Below are positions 62,728-64,000 of a stretch of DNA of 64,000 nucleotides, piece by piece (positions within the stretch are counted from its first letter, which is position 1; each line of letters starts with the position of its first letter). The DNA lies in assembly GCA_029263415.1 (NCBI GenBank), contig JAJCXN010000015.1, positions 62,001-126,000 of the forward strand, in the 5' to 3' direction. The notes under the pieces are model-generated. The model saw only the letters and a program-made list of their open reading frames with translations, was not told where the DNA came from and made no database searches. This stretch comes from Acidobacteriota bacterium. Its GTDB lineage: Bacteria > Acidobacteriota > Thermoanaerobaculia > Multivoradales > Multivoraceae. A program made the translations under genes and the position numbers.

Positions 62728-62985
62728 CGCTGCATCGATAGTTGTGTTCCTTTGTAGCTACGGATGAACGCCACAACCGACTGGAGGAGTTTCGGCTAAC
62801 GGTATCCGAGAAGAACCGAAACCTCACTGCCTCCTTGGCGCCGAGGTCCGGGGCTTTAGCCCGCGCGGCCTAACCTAGTTGACCGTCCGGTACCGCTTCA
62901 CGACGACTTGCATTCTCCCGTAGCTGCTCCGGCCATCTATCTCACAACGATACTCTGCCCCAGTCAACGACAAGGAGCATCCTCA

Positions 62986-64000
62986 TTGAATCGCACTCTA
63001 GCCAACCAAGGCCGGCACGCTACACCGCTGAAGAGTCTCTGCGCAGGGTCTATTCTGCTTGCGTTGTTGGCCGTCAGTGTCTCCTGCCAACTCCAACCTC
63101 CAGAGCAGATCGGGCAGCCCAATATCCTGTGGATTTACCTCGAAGACACAAACCCTCTGCTCGGTGCCTACGGGAACACTCTGGTCAAGACTCCTAACAT
63201 CGACGCATTGGCTACCGCCGGTGCGCGCTACACCCAGGCGTTCATGCCAGCCTCGGTCTGTTCACCCAGCCGCTCGAGCATCATCACCGGATCAATGGCG
63301 ACTAGCCTCGGCCTCCACAACCACCACAGCTCCCGCACCGATGACTCGGCGATCCACCTCCCACCCGGCCACTTGACCGTACCGGAGCTGTTCAATGAAG
63401 CCGGGTACTTTTCGTTCAACAGCGGCAAGGACGACTACAACTTCCACTACGAACGTCGCAAGCTCTACGATCAGAGCTATTCGCAGCATCCGCTGTACGG
63501 GAAACGGGGAGACGAAGTCAGCCTAGACAGCCTGGTGAGCCGACAGCCATTCTTCGGTCAGATTCAACTGAAGGGTGGCAAGGAGATCTTCTCCTCGTCC
63601 TTCAAAGATTCAGTCGAGATGCCGGTCGACCGCAGCAGAGTAGAGCTTCCCCCCTACCTTCCCGATCACCCTGCCATCGTCGAGGAGTACGCCGATCATC
63701 TCGATGCCATTCAGATCACCGACCGGAAGGTGGGCAAGATTATCGACGAACTCCGCGACCTCGATCTTCTCAACAACACGGTGGTGTTCTTCTTCTCGGA
63801 CCACGGCATGAGAATGACTCGGCACAAGCAGTTTCTCTACGACGGCGGCCTAAACGTGCCCTTGATCGTCGCCGACTTCAGAGATCCTGCTCTCCTAGAG
63901 AGTTCAGAGGTCGGTCACCCGCGGATCGGGCGGGGTGTGGTCAACGACGCACTCATCAGTGGCCTCGATATTGGCACCAGTTCCCTTGCTCTAGCCGGAA
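62986..64000 (+). CDS. Lipoprotein sulfatase, cut off by the window end
   Basis: A TTG start at 62986, 8 nt after AAGGAG, opens a frame that runs past the window end without a stop. A signal with a plausible lipobox (LLAVSVSC) leads into NILWIYLEDTNPLLGAYGNT. The formylglycine motif is V-C-S-P-S-R (SVCSPSRSSIITGSM), and FFFSDHGMRMTRHKQFLYDG carries metal ligands. WIYLEDTNPLLGAYG is the variant N-terminal motif of heparan-N-sulfatase-like enzymes. Only about 338 residues are visible. A second frame at 63059 is a shadow of this gene. It is the third CxPSR-type sulfatase in the window. Confidence 0.9.
   Translation, partial: MNRTLANQGRHATPLKSLCAGSILLALLAVSVSCQLQPPEQIGQPNILWIYLEDTNPLLGAYGNTLVKTPNIDALATAGARYTQAFMPASVCSPSRSSIITGSMATSLGLHNHHSSRTDDSAIHLPPGHLTVPELFNEAGYFSFNSGKDDYNFHYERRKLYDQSYSQHPLYGKRGDEVSLDSLVSRQPFFGQIQLKGGKEIFSSSFKDSVEMPVDRSRVELPPYLPDHPAIVEEYADHLDAIQITDRKVGKIIDELRDLDLLNNTVVFFFSDHGMRMTRHKQFLYDGGLNVPLIVADFRDPALLESSEVGHPRIGRGVVNDALISGLDIGTSSLALAG

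Noticed and set aside
63059-63376. 105-codon plus-strand frame near the window end
   Set aside because: It is in a different frame from the sulfatase that starts at 62986 and spans the same bases; the sulfatase frame has clear motifs.
1-64000. rRNA, tRNA, CRISPR, prophage and insertion sequence
   Set aside because: I looked for conserved motifs of each (T-loop, anticodon stem, repeat-spacer spacing, transposase and integrase signatures) and saw none convincing.

Overview
The window is about 60% GC, densely coded on both strands, and carries no rRNA, tRNA, CRISPR array or insertion sequence that I can see. Several features together point to Acidobacteriota, perhaps the Thermoanaerobaculia (inference). 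They are a PadR regulator translationally coupled to an 'ADOP'-type FtsX/MacB permease (a pairing typical of that phylum), a second such permease elsewhere, a Ser/Thr kinase fused to TPRs, many secreted repeat and anchor proteins, CSLREA and DUF11-type domains, a gingipain-like C25 peptidase, and several sulfatases.

Layout. 243-8729: a TetR regulator diverges from a seven-gene unit holding two formylglycine sulfatases, two paralogous haloalkane-dehalogenase-like hydrolases (one exported, one cytoplasmic), a Tat-exported DUF1330 protein and a DJ-1/PfpI protein. This looks like a regulated catabolic cluster for a sulfated and perhaps halogenated substrate. 8771-14397: a METTL7-like methyltransferase and three secreted or anchored proteins. 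14710-17762: PadR plus ADOP permease. 17939-28423: two GST-like proteins (one exported), a multihaem oxidoreductase, a methyltransferase, a six-helix membrane protein, a secreted jelly-roll protein, a crotonase, a PQQ-type propeller and a ThuA-like secreted protein. 28804-37803: a membrane LTA-synthase-like sulfatase, a 1128-residue C25 peptidase, a frameshifted secreted protein and a delta-class carbonic anhydrase lipoprotein. 38220-49159: a small membrane protein, a DUF1570 metallopeptidase, a TPR kinase, a GT87-type glycosyltransferase, a second ADOP permease and a rhomboid protease. 49564-50928: a luciferase-like flavin oxidoreductase and a small ribbon-helix-helix protein that share an unusual 8-bp-period operator. 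51040-55699: a GntR/serine-hydrolase operon divergent from a cytochrome c-copper monooxygenase fusion and a DUF2911 protein. 55858-64000: a TonB receptor, a diguanylate cyclase, a peroxiredoxin-like gene, a DUF3667 membrane protein, a metallo-beta-lactamase-fold lipoprotein, and a lipoprotein sulfatase cut off by the window end.

The most notable signal is at 60133-60858 (minus). A peroxiredoxin-like reading frame is interrupted by a single in-frame UGA exactly where the redox cysteine of the FRGDW-C-PYC motif should be. A perfect 6-bp stem with a 7-nt loop containing GGUC begins 13 nt downstream. This fits a selenocysteine codon with a bacterial SECIS element, so the gene is probably a selenoprotein that ordinary gene calling truncates. 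The second most notable signal is the pair of GGTACC boxes at 8-bp spacing upstream of both the flavin oxidoreductase and the ribbon-helix-helix gene.
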